From Sphingobium sp. Cam5-1 (lineage in GTDB: Bacteria > Pseudomonadota > Alphaproteobacteria > Sphingomonadales > Sphingomonadaceae): a stretch of DNA of 64,000 nt. A program made the position numbers and the translations under genes. The DNA lies in contig NZ_CP065138.1 of the NCBI RefSeq assembly GCF_015693305.1, positions 1,984,001-2,048,000 of the forward strand, written 5' to 3'. Under the pieces are notes generated by a model. The model worked only from the letters and a program-made list of their open reading frames with translations. It was not told where the DNA came from and made no database searches. This document shows positions 32,639-42,674 of this stretch, piece by piece (the first letter of the stretch is position 1; every line of letters starts with the position of its first letter).

Positions 32639-34222
32639 GTGGATACAGTGAATCACGCGGATGTGCTGGTCATCGGCAGCGGATTTGGCGGTTCGTTCGC
32701 CGCCAGAAACCTGACTAGGTCCGGCTATAAGGTGGTCCTGCTCGAACGTGGGCCATGGCGGAAAACCACGCCCACCGCCTCGATCGGCGTGGCTGACCCG
32801 ACGCCGCTGCCGCAGGGGCGCAAAATGCTCACGCATCTGCTGCGGTCCGTGCGTCTTCCGGTTTCCGGCATGAAGGAGATCAGACTCAACAAGCGCGGCT
32901 TCTTCGAAGGCTTTTTCGGTCATGGTCTCTGGCTTTTCTGCACCTCGAATGTCGGCGGAGGAAGCCATGCCTTTGCCGGCCTGCTCTCCCGTCCGCTCGT
33001 CGAGGATTTCTGGGACGGTTTCCATCCCGATCTGACCAGCGAGACCATGGAACCCTATTATGATCAGGTGCTGGAAACGCTGCGTCCGATCGACCCTACC
33101 GAACGGGTTGAAGAGGCCGGCTGGCGCTATCAGATCGGCGAAGGGCAGCCCTTGCGCGAGGTCGAATCCCTGCGCCGGCCGGCGAGCTTCCTGCTGGCCG
33201 AACCCGGTCTGGCACCCAAGGCTCAGGTCGGGCCGAACGACGTGCGGCGCCGTGAATGCGAAATGGACAATAACAGTTTTCTGGGCTCAGGCTCCGGCGC
33301 GAAGACGACGCTGGACGCGGCGGTTATCTGGCCGGCGATGAAGGATGGGCTTGTCGTCATGGACATGTGCGAGGCGCTCTCCATTCACCAGACCGACGAG
33401 GCGGAGGAAGCTCGTACTGGCGACGACGACGGCACGCGATATGTCGTCAAGTTTCGTGACCTGAAGAAGAATGCCGACAAGGAAATCCGCGCGCGCTTCG
33501 TCGTGGTGGCCGCCGGGGGCCTGAATTCCGTCAGGCTGCTGATGGCCAGTCGGGGTTCCGCGAAAGGGTTGAGGGATCTTCCGGGGCTCGGGCAGCGCAT
33601 CGGCGGCAATGGCGATTTCTTCGGCTTCTGGAAGGAAAACGCGCCGCTGGACCTGTCCCGGGGGCTGCCGGTCGGGCCGGCCTTTCGTCCCGCCAAGTCC
33701 CTCTATGAAAGTTATATGGTCCGCGCCGGGTTCCAGGGTGTCGATGGCTATCCGCTGCCGCGGTTCATCAAGCGCTGGCTGCGGCGACAATCGATCCTGA
33801 TCGCGATGGCGTCGGAAAAGGCGGAAGGAACATCCCGGTTTGTCGATGGCCGCTATTATCTGGATTACCAGAAAGAGGTCAGCCCGGGCGTGATGGAAGT
33901 CGCGGACTGGGTCAGCGAGCTGGAGGCCGCGACGTCGACCAAGGTGTTCTCGACCAAGGTTCCCATCAGTGTTCATCCCCTTGGCGGTGCGTGCATCGGC
34001 GCCACTTCCACGCAAGGGGTGGTCGACGGAACGGGACAGGTCTTTGGATGTCCCGGGCTTTATGTCGCGGATTCGGCGGCCTTTCCGGGGGCGCCTGGAG
34101 GGCCTCCGAGCCTCTCCATCGCCGCCTGGGGGGCGTATGTCGCGGACTGCCTCGCACGCAGCGATCGTAGGAATTACGTCGCTGAATCGGATGAGGGATT
34201 TACATTATACAAATATAACTGA
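32639..34222 (+). CDS. GMC-family FAD oxidoreductase
   Basis: 527 residues starting at a GTG with a strong GGGAGGGGG site. The N-terminal FAD-binding motif is DVLVIGSGFGGSFAARNL, ending in LLERG. The region near residue 450 contains SVHPLGGACIG, the catalytic His segment of cholesterol-oxidase-like GMC enzymes, and VADSAAFPGAPGGPPSLSI closes the FAD site. It would oxidise an alcohol to an aldehyde or ketone. In the lignin-dimer pathway of Sphingobium a GMC enzyme oxidises the hydroxypropiovanillone side chain, and a steroid-type substrate is another option. It is the third gene of the GST-led run. Confidence 0.85.
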   Translation: MDTVNHADVLVIGSGFGGSFAARNLTRSGYKVVLLERGPWRKTTPTASIGVADPTPLPQGRKMLTHLLRSVRLPVSGMKEIRLNKRGFFEGFFGHGLWLFCTSNVGGGSHAFAGLLSRPLVEDFWDGFHPDLTSETMEPYYDQVLETLRPIDPTERVEEAGWRYQIGEGQPLREVESLRRPASFLLAEPGLAPKAQVGPNDVRRRECEMDNNSFLGSGSGAKTTLDAAVIWPAMKDGLVVMDMCEALSIHQTDEAEEARTGDDDGTRYVVKFRDLKKNADKEIRARFVVVAAGGLNSVRLLMASRGSAKGLRDLPGLGQRIGGNGDFFGFWKENAPLDLSRGLPVGPAFRPAKSLYESYMVRAGFQGVDGYPLPRFIKRWLRRQSILIAMASEKAEGTSRFVDGRYYLDYQKEVSPGVMEVADWVSELEAATSTKVFSTKVPISVHPLGGACIGATSTQGVVDGTGQVFGCPGLYVADSAAFPGAPGGPPSLSIAAWGAYVADCLARSDRRNYVAESDEGFTLYKYN

Positions 34223-34294
34223 AATTTATATTTCAAATTTTGTCAGAATTAAATTCCACCTTCGGGCGCAAATGCAGATTTATTAGGTGATGTG

Positions 34295-35014
34295 ATGAAT
34301 AAGATTTATCCGAACGCTGATGCGGCACTTGATGGGCTGCTTCGTGATGGTTTGCTGATCGCCAGTGGCGGCTTCGGTCTTTGCGGTATTCCGGAGCGTC
34401 TGCTCGATGCGGTGCGCGCTTCGGGCGTGAAGGAACTGACGTTCGCGGGCAACAATGCCGGCATCGACAATGAGGGGATCGGCAAGCTGCTGCGCACACG
34501 GCAGGTGAAGAAGATGATCGCCTCTTATCTAGGCGAGAACAAGGAGTTCGAGCGCCAATATCTCGCGGGGGAACTGGAAGTGGAATTCTGCCCGCAGGGG
34601 ACGCTCGCCGAGCGGATGCGCGCGGGCGGCGCTGGCATTCCCGGTTTCTACACCAGGACAGGCGTCGGCACCTTGATCGCCGAGGGCAAGGAGGTGAAGA
34701 CGTTCGACGGGCCGGACGGGCTGGACGAGTATATCCTTGAAAAGGCCATCTTCGCTGACCTCGCGCTCGTCAAGGCGTGGAAGGCGGACGAGACCGGAAA
34801 TGTGGTGTTCCGCAAGACCGCACGCAACTTCAACGTGCCGGTTGCGACGTGCGGCAAGGTCTGCGTCGTCGAGGTTGAGGAAATCGTCCCCGCGGGAGGC
34901 CTGGACCCCGACTGCATCCACCTGCCTGGCGTCTATGTCCAGCGCATGATCATGGGGGCGCCTTACGACAAGAAGATCGAATTCCGGACGATACGTGAAA
35001 GGGAGATCGCCTGA
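34295..35014 (+). CDS. 3-oxoacid CoA-transferase subunit A
   Basis: 239 residues from the ATG at 34295 (AGGTGA site). It has the SCOT subunit A pattern: [19 protein letters not shown] near residue 22, [14 protein letters not shown], and [10 protein letters not shown] with the CoA-loop residues. With subunit B it moves CoA from succinyl-CoA to a 3-oxo acid. The stop overlaps the subunit B start as TGATG. The enzyme could serve the beta-ketoadipate pathway or another 3-oxo acid. A thiolase gene in the same island supplies the next step. Confidence 0.9.
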   Translation: MNKIYPNADAALDGLLRDGLLIASGGFGLCGIPERLLDAVRASGVKELTFAGNNAGIDNEGIGKLLRTRQVKKMIASYLGENKEFERQYLAGELEVEFCPQGTLAERMRAGGAGIPGFYTRTGVGTLIAEGKEVKTFDGPDGLDEYILEKAIFADLALVKAWKADETGNVVFRKTARNFNVPVATCGKVCVVEVEEIVPAGGLDPDCIHLPGVYVQRMIMGAPYDKKIEFRTIREREIA

Positions 35015-35649
35015 TGGCCTGGACTCGCGACGAAATGGCGGCGCGGGCCGCAAGGGAGCTGCATGACGGCTTCTATGTCAACCTCGGCATCGGTATTCCG
35101 ACGCTGGTTGCCAATCATATCCCGGCGGGAATGATGGTTACGCTTCAGTCGGAGAACGGGATGCTGGGGATCGGTCCGTTCCCCCATGAAGGCGAGGTCG
35201 ACGCCGACCTTATCAACGCGGGCAAGCAGACGATCAGCGAGTTGCCGCATTCGGCCTATTTCGACAGCGCGCAAAGTTTCGCGATGATCCGCGGCGGGCA
35301 TATCAATCTTACGGTTCTGGGTGCGATGGAGGTGAGCCAGGGCGGGGACATCGCCAACTGGATGATCCCGGGCAAGATGATCAAGGGCATGGGCGGCGCG
35401 ATGGATCTCGTCGCGGGCGTTAGGAAGATCATCGTGCTGATGGAACATGTGAGCAAGAATGGCGAACCCAAGTTCATTCCCGAATGCGCGCTGCCGCTGA
35501 CGGGGCGCAATGTAGTGGACATGATCATTACCGATCTTGCGGTGTTCCAGCGGCCCGACCATGCCTCTCCCTTCCGCCTCATCGAGCGCGCACCGGGGGT
35601 GACCCTTGACGAAATCGCCGCCAAGACCAGCGCGAGTTTTGAGGCGTAG
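35014..35649 (+). CDS. 3-oxoacid CoA-transferase subunit B
   Basis: 211 residues starting inside the stop of subunit A (TGATG). The catalytic glutamate lies in [10 protein letters not shown] near residue 47, and [17 protein letters not shown] and [14 protein letters not shown] are family signatures. It works with subunit A to activate a 3-oxo acid. About 190 AT-rich bp separate it from the TonB receptor, where transcription probably restarts. Confidence 0.9.
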   Translation: MAWTRDEMAARAARELHDGFYVNLGIGIPTLVANHIPAGMMVTLQSENGMLGIGPFPHEGEVDADLINAGKQTISELPHSAYFDSAQSFAMIRGGHINLTVLGAMEVSQGGDIANWMIPGKMIKGMGGAMDLVAGVRKIIVLMEHVSKNGEPKFIPECALPLTGRNVVDMIITDLAVFQRPDHASPFRLIERAPGVTLDEIAAKTSASFEA

Positions 35650-35855
35650 GGTGATGAGGAAGGGCCCTCTTCTCCGGTAAAAGAGAACCCCTCCGAGATC
35701 TTGTTACGTGATGATTTGTAATCGCTGCAACCTGATTGTGGCGCACCTGTTTTTTTGTGCCTTTTTTCGATGGGTTTTGAAATAATAATAAATAATTTTT
35801 TAAATATAAATTGTAATATAGGGAGGATAAATTGAGGTAAATTCCATCATATGTT

Positions 35856-38135
35856 TTGACGCTTCTTGCGAGTTCCGCCTTTATTGCCCAGCCTTCCTGG
35901 GCTCAGGCTAATCCTCAGGCGACCTCCGCCACCCCAGCCAGCTCGGATCAGGCCGACAAGGGGGAAGCGAAAGCAGGCGCGGATGATGGCGCCGCCATCA
36001 TTGTCACGGCGCAACGTCGCTCGCAATCACTCCTGAAGGTACCGGTCGCGGTTTCGGCCCTTACTCCGGGCGATCTCGAGCGGCAGGGCGTGACCTCGAG
36101 TTCTGATCTCAGTGGCGCGGTCCCTTCCCTGCAGGTGACCAGTGCTTTCGGCGATGCCCAGCCCAATTTCACCATGCGCGGTATCGGTGTCGGCAATGAA
36201 TATGGTGCCAACCAGGTTTCTCCGGTCGGCATTTATTCAGACGACAACTATCTCAGTGCACGTACCATGCACGGGCTTCAGCTGTTCGACCTGGAGCGTG
36301 TGGAGGCCGTGCGTGGTCCGCAGGGAACCCTGTATGGCCGCAACACGACCGGCGGCGCGATCAACTTCATTTCCGTCAAGCCGAGCCTTACCCCGGGAAC
36401 AACCGGCTATGTGGAGGTCGGCTATGGTCGCTTCAATGAAGTCCGGGGGCAGGGGGCCATCGAAGGAACGCTCATCGATGATGTTCTCGGGTTTCGCGCA
36501 TCCGCCAATTATGTGGAAGCCGATGGTTTCGTCAAGAATATCGCCCCCGGAGAACCCGATGCGAATTCGAAGAATTCCGTCGCCGGCCGCCTGATCATTC
36601 GTGCCAAGCCGACCGACCGGCTGGACATGTATCTCAAGTTCACCGGCGGCAGGAGCAGGCCGACGCAGGCGGGCATCTATCATCTGAACAATGATTCGGG
36701 TGTCTCGACCTATTATCGGTCCAGCGACGGGTTGAGTTTTTTCGAGACCAACCAGCCCGACCTCGGCTATAGTGACGTCAAGAATGCGGGCGTCCAGTTC
36801 GTCGCCAATTACGAACTGTCCGATACGCTGTCTGTCCAGTCGCTCTCTGCCTATGACTGGGCGAAACAGAAGCTGACTCAGGAGGGGACGGGCTCTCCGG
36901 AAGTCGGTCTCCTGCAGGACTATTTCGGGGACGTGTACAAGCAGTTCAATCAGGAACTGAAGGTCATGTACCAGAATCACGGGACCAACCTGCAGGCCGG
37001 CCTCTATTATGGCTGGGACAAGATCACCGATAATGAAAGATACCGCCTGGTTCAGGTCATGTATTTCTATCAGCGATATCAGCAGGAACGGAATTCCTAT
37101 GCTGCGTTCGCACAGCTTGACCAGAATCTGACAGACCAGCTCGCGGTGACCATCGGCCTGCGTTATACCAAGGATACGAACCGGCTTTACAATGCCTATT
37201 CCTTCCTGACCATGTTCGCCGATCCCGCGATCGCCCCGTCGTTCGAGACCTATGGTTTTGATCCCCAGAATCCGGCGGCCGCGGCAATCCTCTTCACGCA
37301 TGGCTCGATCCAGCCCGACGGCACGATCGTTCCGGAGAACGCGGGCAAGAAGAAGAGCAGCCGCCTCACCGGCAAAGTCGGCCTGAACTATACGTTTGAC
37401 GGCGGCGCCATGGTCTATGGCAGTTTCAGCCGCGGCTATCGTGCCGGCTCGTTCTCGAGCCAGTTCTATGCCGGCAACCCGATCGACTTCGTGCCGCCCG
37501 AAACGGTCAATGCCTATGAAGTCGGTTTGAAAACAAAGCTGTTCGGTGGTCTGGCCAACATGACGACGGCGGCTTTCTACACGACCTACAAGAACCAGCA
37601 GCTCAACGAGGTCATCGGAACCACCGGCTATATACGGTCCGCACCTGGATCGACGATCAAGGGCATGGAGCTGGAACTGGCGGGAAGGCTTGCGTCAACG
37701 GTGAAGGGGAACCTCGCCTTCACCTATCTTGATGCCCAATATGACAAGCTCGTCCTGTCCGGCGTCAATCTGGACGGCAACAAGCTGCCCAACGCCCCCA
37801 AGGTCACGGTCAATGCCGGGCTTGAGTGGACGGCTGCTCATCTGGGGAGCGGAGACATTATTTTCTCGCCCAACCTGATCTATACCAGCAAGCAGTATTT
37901 CACGCCCTTCAATGACAAGGACGGAAACCAGAACCTTCATTCGCCGTCGCATGTTCTGGTCAATGCGACGCTGGGGTGGGAGTCGAGCCGCTTCTCGATC
38001 CGCCTGTGGGGCAGCAATCTGTTTAACCGGAAATACTTCATGTACGGCCTGAACCTGCGGGACGCCTTCGGGTTCGACTATCTGGTGCACGCGCCGCCCC
38101 GCACCTACGGCATCACCGCTCATTATAATTTCTGA
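35856..38135 (+). CDS. TonB-dependent receptor with a doubtful start
   Basis: About 759 residues of an outer-membrane TonB-dependent transporter: TonB box AIIVTAQRR near residue 48, plug with NFTMRGIGVGNE and VEAVRGPQGTLYGRN, and a long beta-barrel ending in a C-terminal Phe (YGITAHYNF). Only a TTG at 35856 starts the open frame. Just upstream, GGGAGG precedes TTG-AGG-TAA at 35832. With an AAA instead of TAA it would encode MRKIPSYVLTLLASSAF and a complete signal peptide. The native start therefore seems broken by a nonsense base or a sequencing error. It probably imports the island's aromatic or terpenoid substrate. Confidence 0.8.
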   Translation: MTLLASSAFIAQPSWAQANPQATSATPASSDQADKGEAKAGADDGAAIIVTAQRRSQSLLKVPVAVSALTPGDLERQGVTSSSDLSGAVPSLQVTSAFGDAQPNFTMRGIGVGNEYGANQVSPVGIYSDDNYLSARTMHGLQLFDLERVEAVRGPQGTLYGRNTTGGAINFISVKPSLTPGTTGYVEVGYGRFNEVRGQGAIEGTLIDDVLGFRASANYVEADGFVKNIAPGEPDANSKNSVAGRLIIRAKPTDRLDMYLKFTGGRSRPTQAGIYHLNNDSGVSTYYRSSDGLSFFETNQPDLGYSDVKNAGVQFVANYELSDTLSVQSLSAYDWAKQKLTQEGTGSPEVGLLQDYFGDVYKQFNQELKVMYQNHGTNLQAGLYYGWDKITDNERYRLVQVMYFYQRYQQERNSYAAFAQLDQNLTDQLAVTIGLRYTKDTNRLYNAYSFLTMFADPAIAPSFETYGFDPQNPAAAAILFTHGSIQPDGTIVPENAGKKKSSRLTGKVGLNYTFDGGAMVYGSFSRGYRAGSFSSQFYAGNPIDFVPPETVNAYEVGLKTKLFGGLANMTTAAFYTTYKNQQLNEVIGTTGYIRSAPGSTIKGMELELAGRLASTVKGNLAFTYLDAQYDKLVLSGVNLDGNKLPNAPKVTVNAGLEWTAAHLGSGDIIFSPNLIYTSKQYFTPFNDKDGNQNLHSPSHVLVNATLGWESSRFSIRLWGSNLFNRKYFMYGLNLRDAFGFDYLVHAPPRTYGITAHYNF

Positions 38136-38279
38136 TCGGACGGGGCCGCCCGCGGATGTGCGGGCGGCCCCTGCCGGCGGGGGCTGCCCGGCGACCGGGG
38201 CCCGCACGGAATTGAGTCTCGACCGGCATTGGCGGGGCTGTTTGCAATCGAACGACATGCACAATCAGGAGGCAGGACG

Positions 38280-38663
38280 ATGCCGATTTCCCTCAACGAT
38301 ATGCTTGCAGAGGCATGTGCCATCGTGCCGCGGATCACGCCGGAAGAAGCGCGGCAATGGCTGGCCCAGGGTGACGTGCTGATCGTGGACGTGCGCGACT
38401 CGCATGAGGTCGCTGCGACCGGCAAGATCAAGGGCGCCGTCAATGTCTCGCGGGGCATGATCGAGTTCCGGGCGGCTGCCGACACGCCTTATCACGATCC
38501 GGCGTTCCGGAAGGACAGCATCATCATTGTCTACTGCGCGTCCGGGGGCCGATCCGCGCTGGCGGGCAAGATCCTCAAGGACATGGGCTATGAGAAAGTC
38601 CATAATCTCGGCGGGTTCAACGACGCGAAAGAGGGTGGTTTCGACACCGAGCCGGCCTGTTGA
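38280..38663 (+). CDS. Rhodanese-like sulfurtransferase
   Basis: 127 residues from the ATG at 38280 (AGGAGG site). A single rhodanese domain: VLIVDVRDSHEVAATGKI at the front and the active loop VYCASGGRSAL with the catalytic Cys, then LGGFNDAKEGG. The active-site loop is six residues, as in sulfur transferases. It sits between the TonB receptor and the glutathione reductase. It may handle persulfide formed in glutathione chemistry. Confidence 0.85.
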   Translation: MPISLNDMLAEACAIVPRITPEEARQWLAQGDVLIVDVRDSHEVAATGKIKGAVNVSRGMIEFRAAADTPYHDPAFRKDSIIIVYCASGGRSALAGKILKDMGYEKVHNLGGFNDAKEGGFDTEPAC

Positions 38664-38841
38664 ACGCCGGTCGCCTCCTCCGGGCATCCTTGCACGGACG
38701 CTGGCCGCGTCTCGTTCGCGCCCTTCCGTGATCCGTTGGCCGGTGCCGCATTCCGGTATGCGTGCCGCTGCAACGCCATCCATTTTTTGATCAGCTGGCG
38801 CACCGCATCACAAGGCGGCGTCAGGGTAGCAGGAGCAGATC

Positions 38842-40188
38842 ATGACGGAATATGACTATGACCTGTTTGTGATCGGCGCGGGATCGGGCGGCGTGCGCGC
38901 GAGCCGGGTGGCCGCCTCACATGGTGCCAGAGTCGCGGTGGCGGAGGAGCACCGCGTCGGCGGCACATGCGTGATCCGTGGCTGCGTCCCCAAGAAGATG
39001 CTCGTCTATGGTTCGCACTTCGCCGAGGAGCTGCGGGACGCGTCGCACTATGGATGGACCATCGACGCGATGCATTTCGACTGGGCGAGCCTGCGGGATA
39101 CCGTGCTGCGCGATGTCGACCGGCTCGAGATAACCTACACCAACACGCTCGACGCGCATGAGGTGGCGCATTTTCACGAGCGCGCGACGATAGCGGGGCC
39201 GCATGCGGTGCGCCTTGCCTCCGGACGTGAGATCAGCGCGAAAGTGATCCTCATCGCGACCGGGGCGGTGCCGGTCATGCCGGAGGTCGAGGGAATCGAG
39301 TATGCGATAACCTCGAACGAGGTGTTTCACCTGCCCACATTTCCCGGGCGTGTGTTGATTCAGGGCGCCGGCTATATCGCGATGGAGTTCGCCGGCATCT
39401 TCAACGCCCTTGGCGCGCATGTGACGGTGGTCAACCGTTCGGATCAGATCCTGCGCGGCTATGATGAATCGTTGCGCGACCGCCTGTTGCAGATCACCAT
39501 GACACGCGGCATCGACTATCGCTTCCATTGCCCGATCCGGCGGATTGAGAAGCGCGAGGGCGAGGCGCGCGTCGTGCATTTCGACGGCCATGATCCGATC
39601 GAGGCCGACATCGTGCTCGTCGCCACGGGACGCCGGCCCAATGTCAACGGGCTGGGGCTGGAAAATGCCGGGATCGCGCTTGGTTTCAGGGGCGAGATTC
39701 CGGTCGACGGCCATAATCGCACAAGCTGCGAGAGCATTTATGCGGTGGGGGACGTAACCGACCGCATCCAGCTCACGCCTGTCGCGATCCGCGAGGGGCA
39801 TGCCTTTGCGGACACGGTCTTCGGCGGCACGCCGCGAGTAATCGACTATGGCTGCGTTCCGAACGCCGTATTCTCGCAGCCGCCGCTGGCCGGGGTGGGG
39901 CTCACCGAGGCGCAGGCCCGCGTGAACCATGGCAATATCCGGGTCTATTCCTCTGACTTCAGGCCTATGAAGAACATCTTCGCCGAACGCCATGAGCGCG
40001 GGCTCTACAAGATGGTCGTCTGCGCGGAATCTGGGAAGGTGCTGGGGCTCCATATGCTGGGCCATGAAGCGCCCGAAATCCTTCAGGCCGCCGCGATCGC
40101 GGTCAAGGCAGGCCTCACCAAGGATGATTTCGACGCGACCATGGCGCTGCACCCCAGCATGGCCGAGGAACTGGTGTTGATGCGCTAG
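38842..40188 (+). CDS. gor: Glutathione-disulfide reductase
   Basis: 448 residues of the class I pyridine nucleotide-disulfide reductase family: FAD motif DLFVIGAGSGGVRASRVA, redox-active GGTCVIRGCVPKK, NADPH-binding GAGYIAMEFAGIF, and a C-terminal HPSMAEE instead of the usual HPTxAEE, which still keeps the essential His-Glu pair. It regenerates glutathione for the two transferases in the island. A long antisense frame over it is a shadow. It lies 179 bp after the rhodanese gene on the same strand. Confidence 0.9.
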   Translation: MTEYDYDLFVIGAGSGGVRASRVAASHGARVAVAEEHRVGGTCVIRGCVPKKMLVYGSHFAEELRDASHYGWTIDAMHFDWASLRDTVLRDVDRLEITYTNTLDAHEVAHFHERATIAGPHAVRLASGREISAKVILIATGAVPVMPEVEGIEYAITSNEVFHLPTFPGRVLIQGAGYIAMEFAGIFNALGAHVTVVNRSDQILRGYDESLRDRLLQITMTRGIDYRFHCPIRRIEKREGEARVVHFDGHDPIEADIVLVATGRRPNVNGLGLENAGIALGFRGEIPVDGHNRTSCESIYAVGDVTDRIQLTPVAIREGHAFADTVFGGTPRVIDYGCVPNAVFSQPPLAGVGLTEAQARVNHGNIRVYSSDFRPMKNIFAERHERGLYKMVVCAESGKVLGLHMLGHEAPEILQAAAIAVKAGLTKDDFDATMALHPSMAEELVLMR

Positions 40189-40307
40189 CGGATATGCTTC
40201 CCTCACGCCGGAGAGAGGGAGCGAGAGGGAGCCAGTTTCCCCCGTGATTTTGCCATTCCGGACCATTTTTGGCCTTCCCCGGACATGGAGGAAAAGAAGG
40301 ATCGACC

Positions 40308-41498
40308 ATGACCCAGTTAAGCGACATCTACATTATGGGTGGTGCGCGTACCGCTATTGGCACCTTCGGCGGATCGCTTGCCGCGTTCCGGCCGGCCGAC
40401 CTCGGGAGTATCGTTATCAGGGAAGCGCTGTCGCGCGCCGGCATGGCCGCGGAAATGGTCGAACAGGTGGCGATCGGCACAGTGGTGCCGACCCAGCCGT
40501 CGGACGCCTATGTCAGCCGCGTGGCCGCCGTGAATGCAGGCGTGCCGGTCGAAGCGGTGGCGATGAATGTCAACAGGCTGTGCGGCTCGGGCTTGCAGGC
40601 CATTGTCTCGGTCGCGCAGGCGATCAGGCTGGGCGAGTGTGACATTGCGATCGGCGGCGGTGCGGAAGTCATGTCGAACGCCCCGCGTATGGTGCAGGGC
40701 ACCCGTTTCGGCCAGAAGCTGGGCGATATGGCGTTGCAGGACATGATGTTGGGCGCATTGCACGACCCGTTCGAGAATATCCATATGGGCGTGACGGCGG
40801 AGAATATCGCCGAACGCTGTCAGATCACGCGGGAAGAGCAGGACGCACTCGCGGTGGAAAGTCACAAGCGCGCTGCCCGCGCCATCGCGGAAGGGCGTTT
40901 CAAGGAGCAGATTGTCCCGGTCGAAATCAGGACGCGCAAGACCGAGACCCTGTTCGATACCGATGAGCATGTGCGGCCGGAGGTTTCGCTTGAGGCGCTG
41001 GCGGGCCTCAAACCGGTGTTCAGGACGGGCGGTACCGTCACTGCGGGCAATGCCAGTGGCATCAACGACGGTGCGGCTGCGGTCGTGCTAGCGAGTGGTC
41101 AGGCGGTAAACCGGCTTGGGCTCCAGCCGTTTGCCAGGGTCCTTGGCTGGGGACATGCCGGTGTCGCGCCGAACGTGATGGGGCTGGGCCCGGTCAAGGC
41201 CGTGCCGGTGGCACTTGAGCGCGCGGGCCTCACCCTTGACCAGATCGACGTGATCGAAGCCAATGAAGCCTTCGCCGCCCAGGCGTGCGGCGTCGCAAGC
41301 CAACTGGGGTTCGATCCAGAGAAGACCAATATCAACGGGTCAGGTATCAGCCTGGGGCATCCGATCGGCGCAACCGGCGCGATCCTGACCGTTAAGACAC
41401 TCTATGAGCTCCGGCGTACGGACGGGCGCTATGGTCTCATCACGATGTGCATCGGTGGCGGGCAGGGCCTTGCGATGGTAATAGAGAATTGCGAGTGA
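40308..41498 (+). CDS. Acetyl-CoA acetyltransferase (thiolase)
   Basis: 396 residues from the ATG at 40308 (AAGGA site). The thiolase landmarks are intact: nucleophilic Cys in MNVNRLCGSGLQAIV near residue 89, NEAFAAQ, GHPIGATGA and the second Cys in CIGGGQG near the end. It cleaves 3-oxoacyl-CoA with CoA, or condenses acetyl-CoA in the reverse sense. With the CoA-transferase it completes a 3-oxo-acid cleavage route. It lies last in the rightward run, just before an IS5-type remnant and the tRNA. Confidence 0.9.
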   Translation: MTQLSDIYIMGGARTAIGTFGGSLAAFRPADLGSIVIREALSRAGMAAEMVEQVAIGTVVPTQPSDAYVSRVAAVNAGVPVEAVAMNVNRLCGSGLQAIVSVAQAIRLGECDIAIGGGAEVMSNAPRMVQGTRFGQKLGDMALQDMMLGALHDPFENIHMGVTAENIAERCQITREEQDALAVESHKRAARAIAEGRFKEQIVPVEIRTRKTETLFDTDEHVRPEVSLEALAGLKPVFRTGGTVTAGNASGINDGAAAVVLASGQAVNRLGLQPFARVLGWGHAGVAPNVMGLGPVKAVPVALERAGLTLDQIDVIEANEAFAAQACGVASQLGFDPEKTNINGSGISLGHPIGATGAILTVKTLYELRRTDGRYGLITMCIGGGQGLAMVIENCE

Positions 41499-41991
<493 letters not shown>

Positions 41992-42100
41992 TGAAGAGCG
42001 AACCCGACATCCGCTCAAACCGTTGTTTAGAGTCCTCTTCTGAGGAGGAACCCCTCCGACTTCCAGTCGGATATTGGCTTCAGCCATGGACTCGCGTGCA

Positions 42101-42171
42101 AGCCTGTAACCTCGGGAAAAACGGAAGCCGTCGAAGGCGTGAAGCTTCCGTTTTTCCCGAGGTTACAGGCT
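42101..42171 (+). terminator. 28-bp stem-loop before tnpA
   Basis: The 28 bases at 42101-42128 and 42144-42171 are perfect inverted copies with a 15-base loop, ending directly at the tnpA start codon. IS200 elements carry such a structure to stop outside transcription and hide the ribosome site, which keeps transposition rare. Confidence 0.6.
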
Positions 42172-42591
42172 ATGCGCTACAAGAGCGGTTGTCACACGAC
42201 ATTCCATCATCGCTACCATCTCGTCTGGGCACCGAAGTATCGGTACAAGGTGCTGATCGGCGATGTGCGCTTCAGGGTGCGGGAGATCATCCGGCAGGTC
42301 TGCGATGAGATGGGCGTCATCATCGTCAATGGCGCGCTGTCCCGCGATCACGTGCATATGTTCGTAGAGATCCCGCCGCACGTTTCTGTCAGCGACTTCG
42401 TGCGCCGCGCCAAGGGACGGTCATCGCGAAAAATCCAGCAGGAATTCGAGCACATCCGCAAACGCTACTGGGGTCAACGCTTCTGGCAACGTGGCTACTT
42501 CTCAACCACATCCGGCAACATCACCGATGACATCATCATGCGTTACCTGGACCGCCATACCCACAAGGATGGCTTCAGCCCCTCCACGTGA
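42172..42591 (+). CDS. tnpA: IS200/IS605-family transposase TnpA
   Basis: 139 residues from the ATG at 42172 (MRYKSGCHTTFHHRYHLVWA). It is a Y1 transposase: the HUH motif is in SRDHVHMFVEIP and the catalytic Tyr is probably in WQRGYFSTTSGNI near the end. Single-strand transposases of this type cut at hairpin ends on single-stranded DNA. No tnpB accompanies it. The start lies at the base of the 28-bp stem-loop, so translation is probably limited. Confidence 0.9.
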   Translation: MRYKSGCHTTFHHRYHLVWAPKYRYKVLIGDVRFRVREIIRQVCDEMGVIIVNGALSRDHVHMFVEIPPHVSVSDFVRRAKGRSSRKIQQEFEHIRKRYWGQRFWQRGYFSTTSGNITDDIIMRYLDRHTHKDGFSPST

Positions 42592-42674
42592 TCCTACCGG
42601 CCTCCGGCCGGTCAGTCATTCAGTCACTTCTTTCTTCCAACACCAGCAACCATCGCCAGACTTGACATCCGCCT

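Larger units (their letters stand above)
42035..42640 (+). mobile_element. IS200/IS605-family element
   Basis: One tnpA gene is bracketed by subterminal hairpins, as expected for IS200. On the left, TCCGACT-TCC-AGTCGGA at 42055-42071; on the right, ACCGGCC-TCC-GGCCGGT at 42596-42612, both with the same TCC loop. A strong 28-bp stem-loop precedes tnpA. The family has no inverted terminal repeats or target duplications, so the exact ends are estimates. Confidence 0.75.

Noticed and set aside
38917..40266. A 449-codon leftward frame over the glutathione reductase gene
   Set aside because: The plus-strand gene has every family motif; the opposite frame has none and no start signal.
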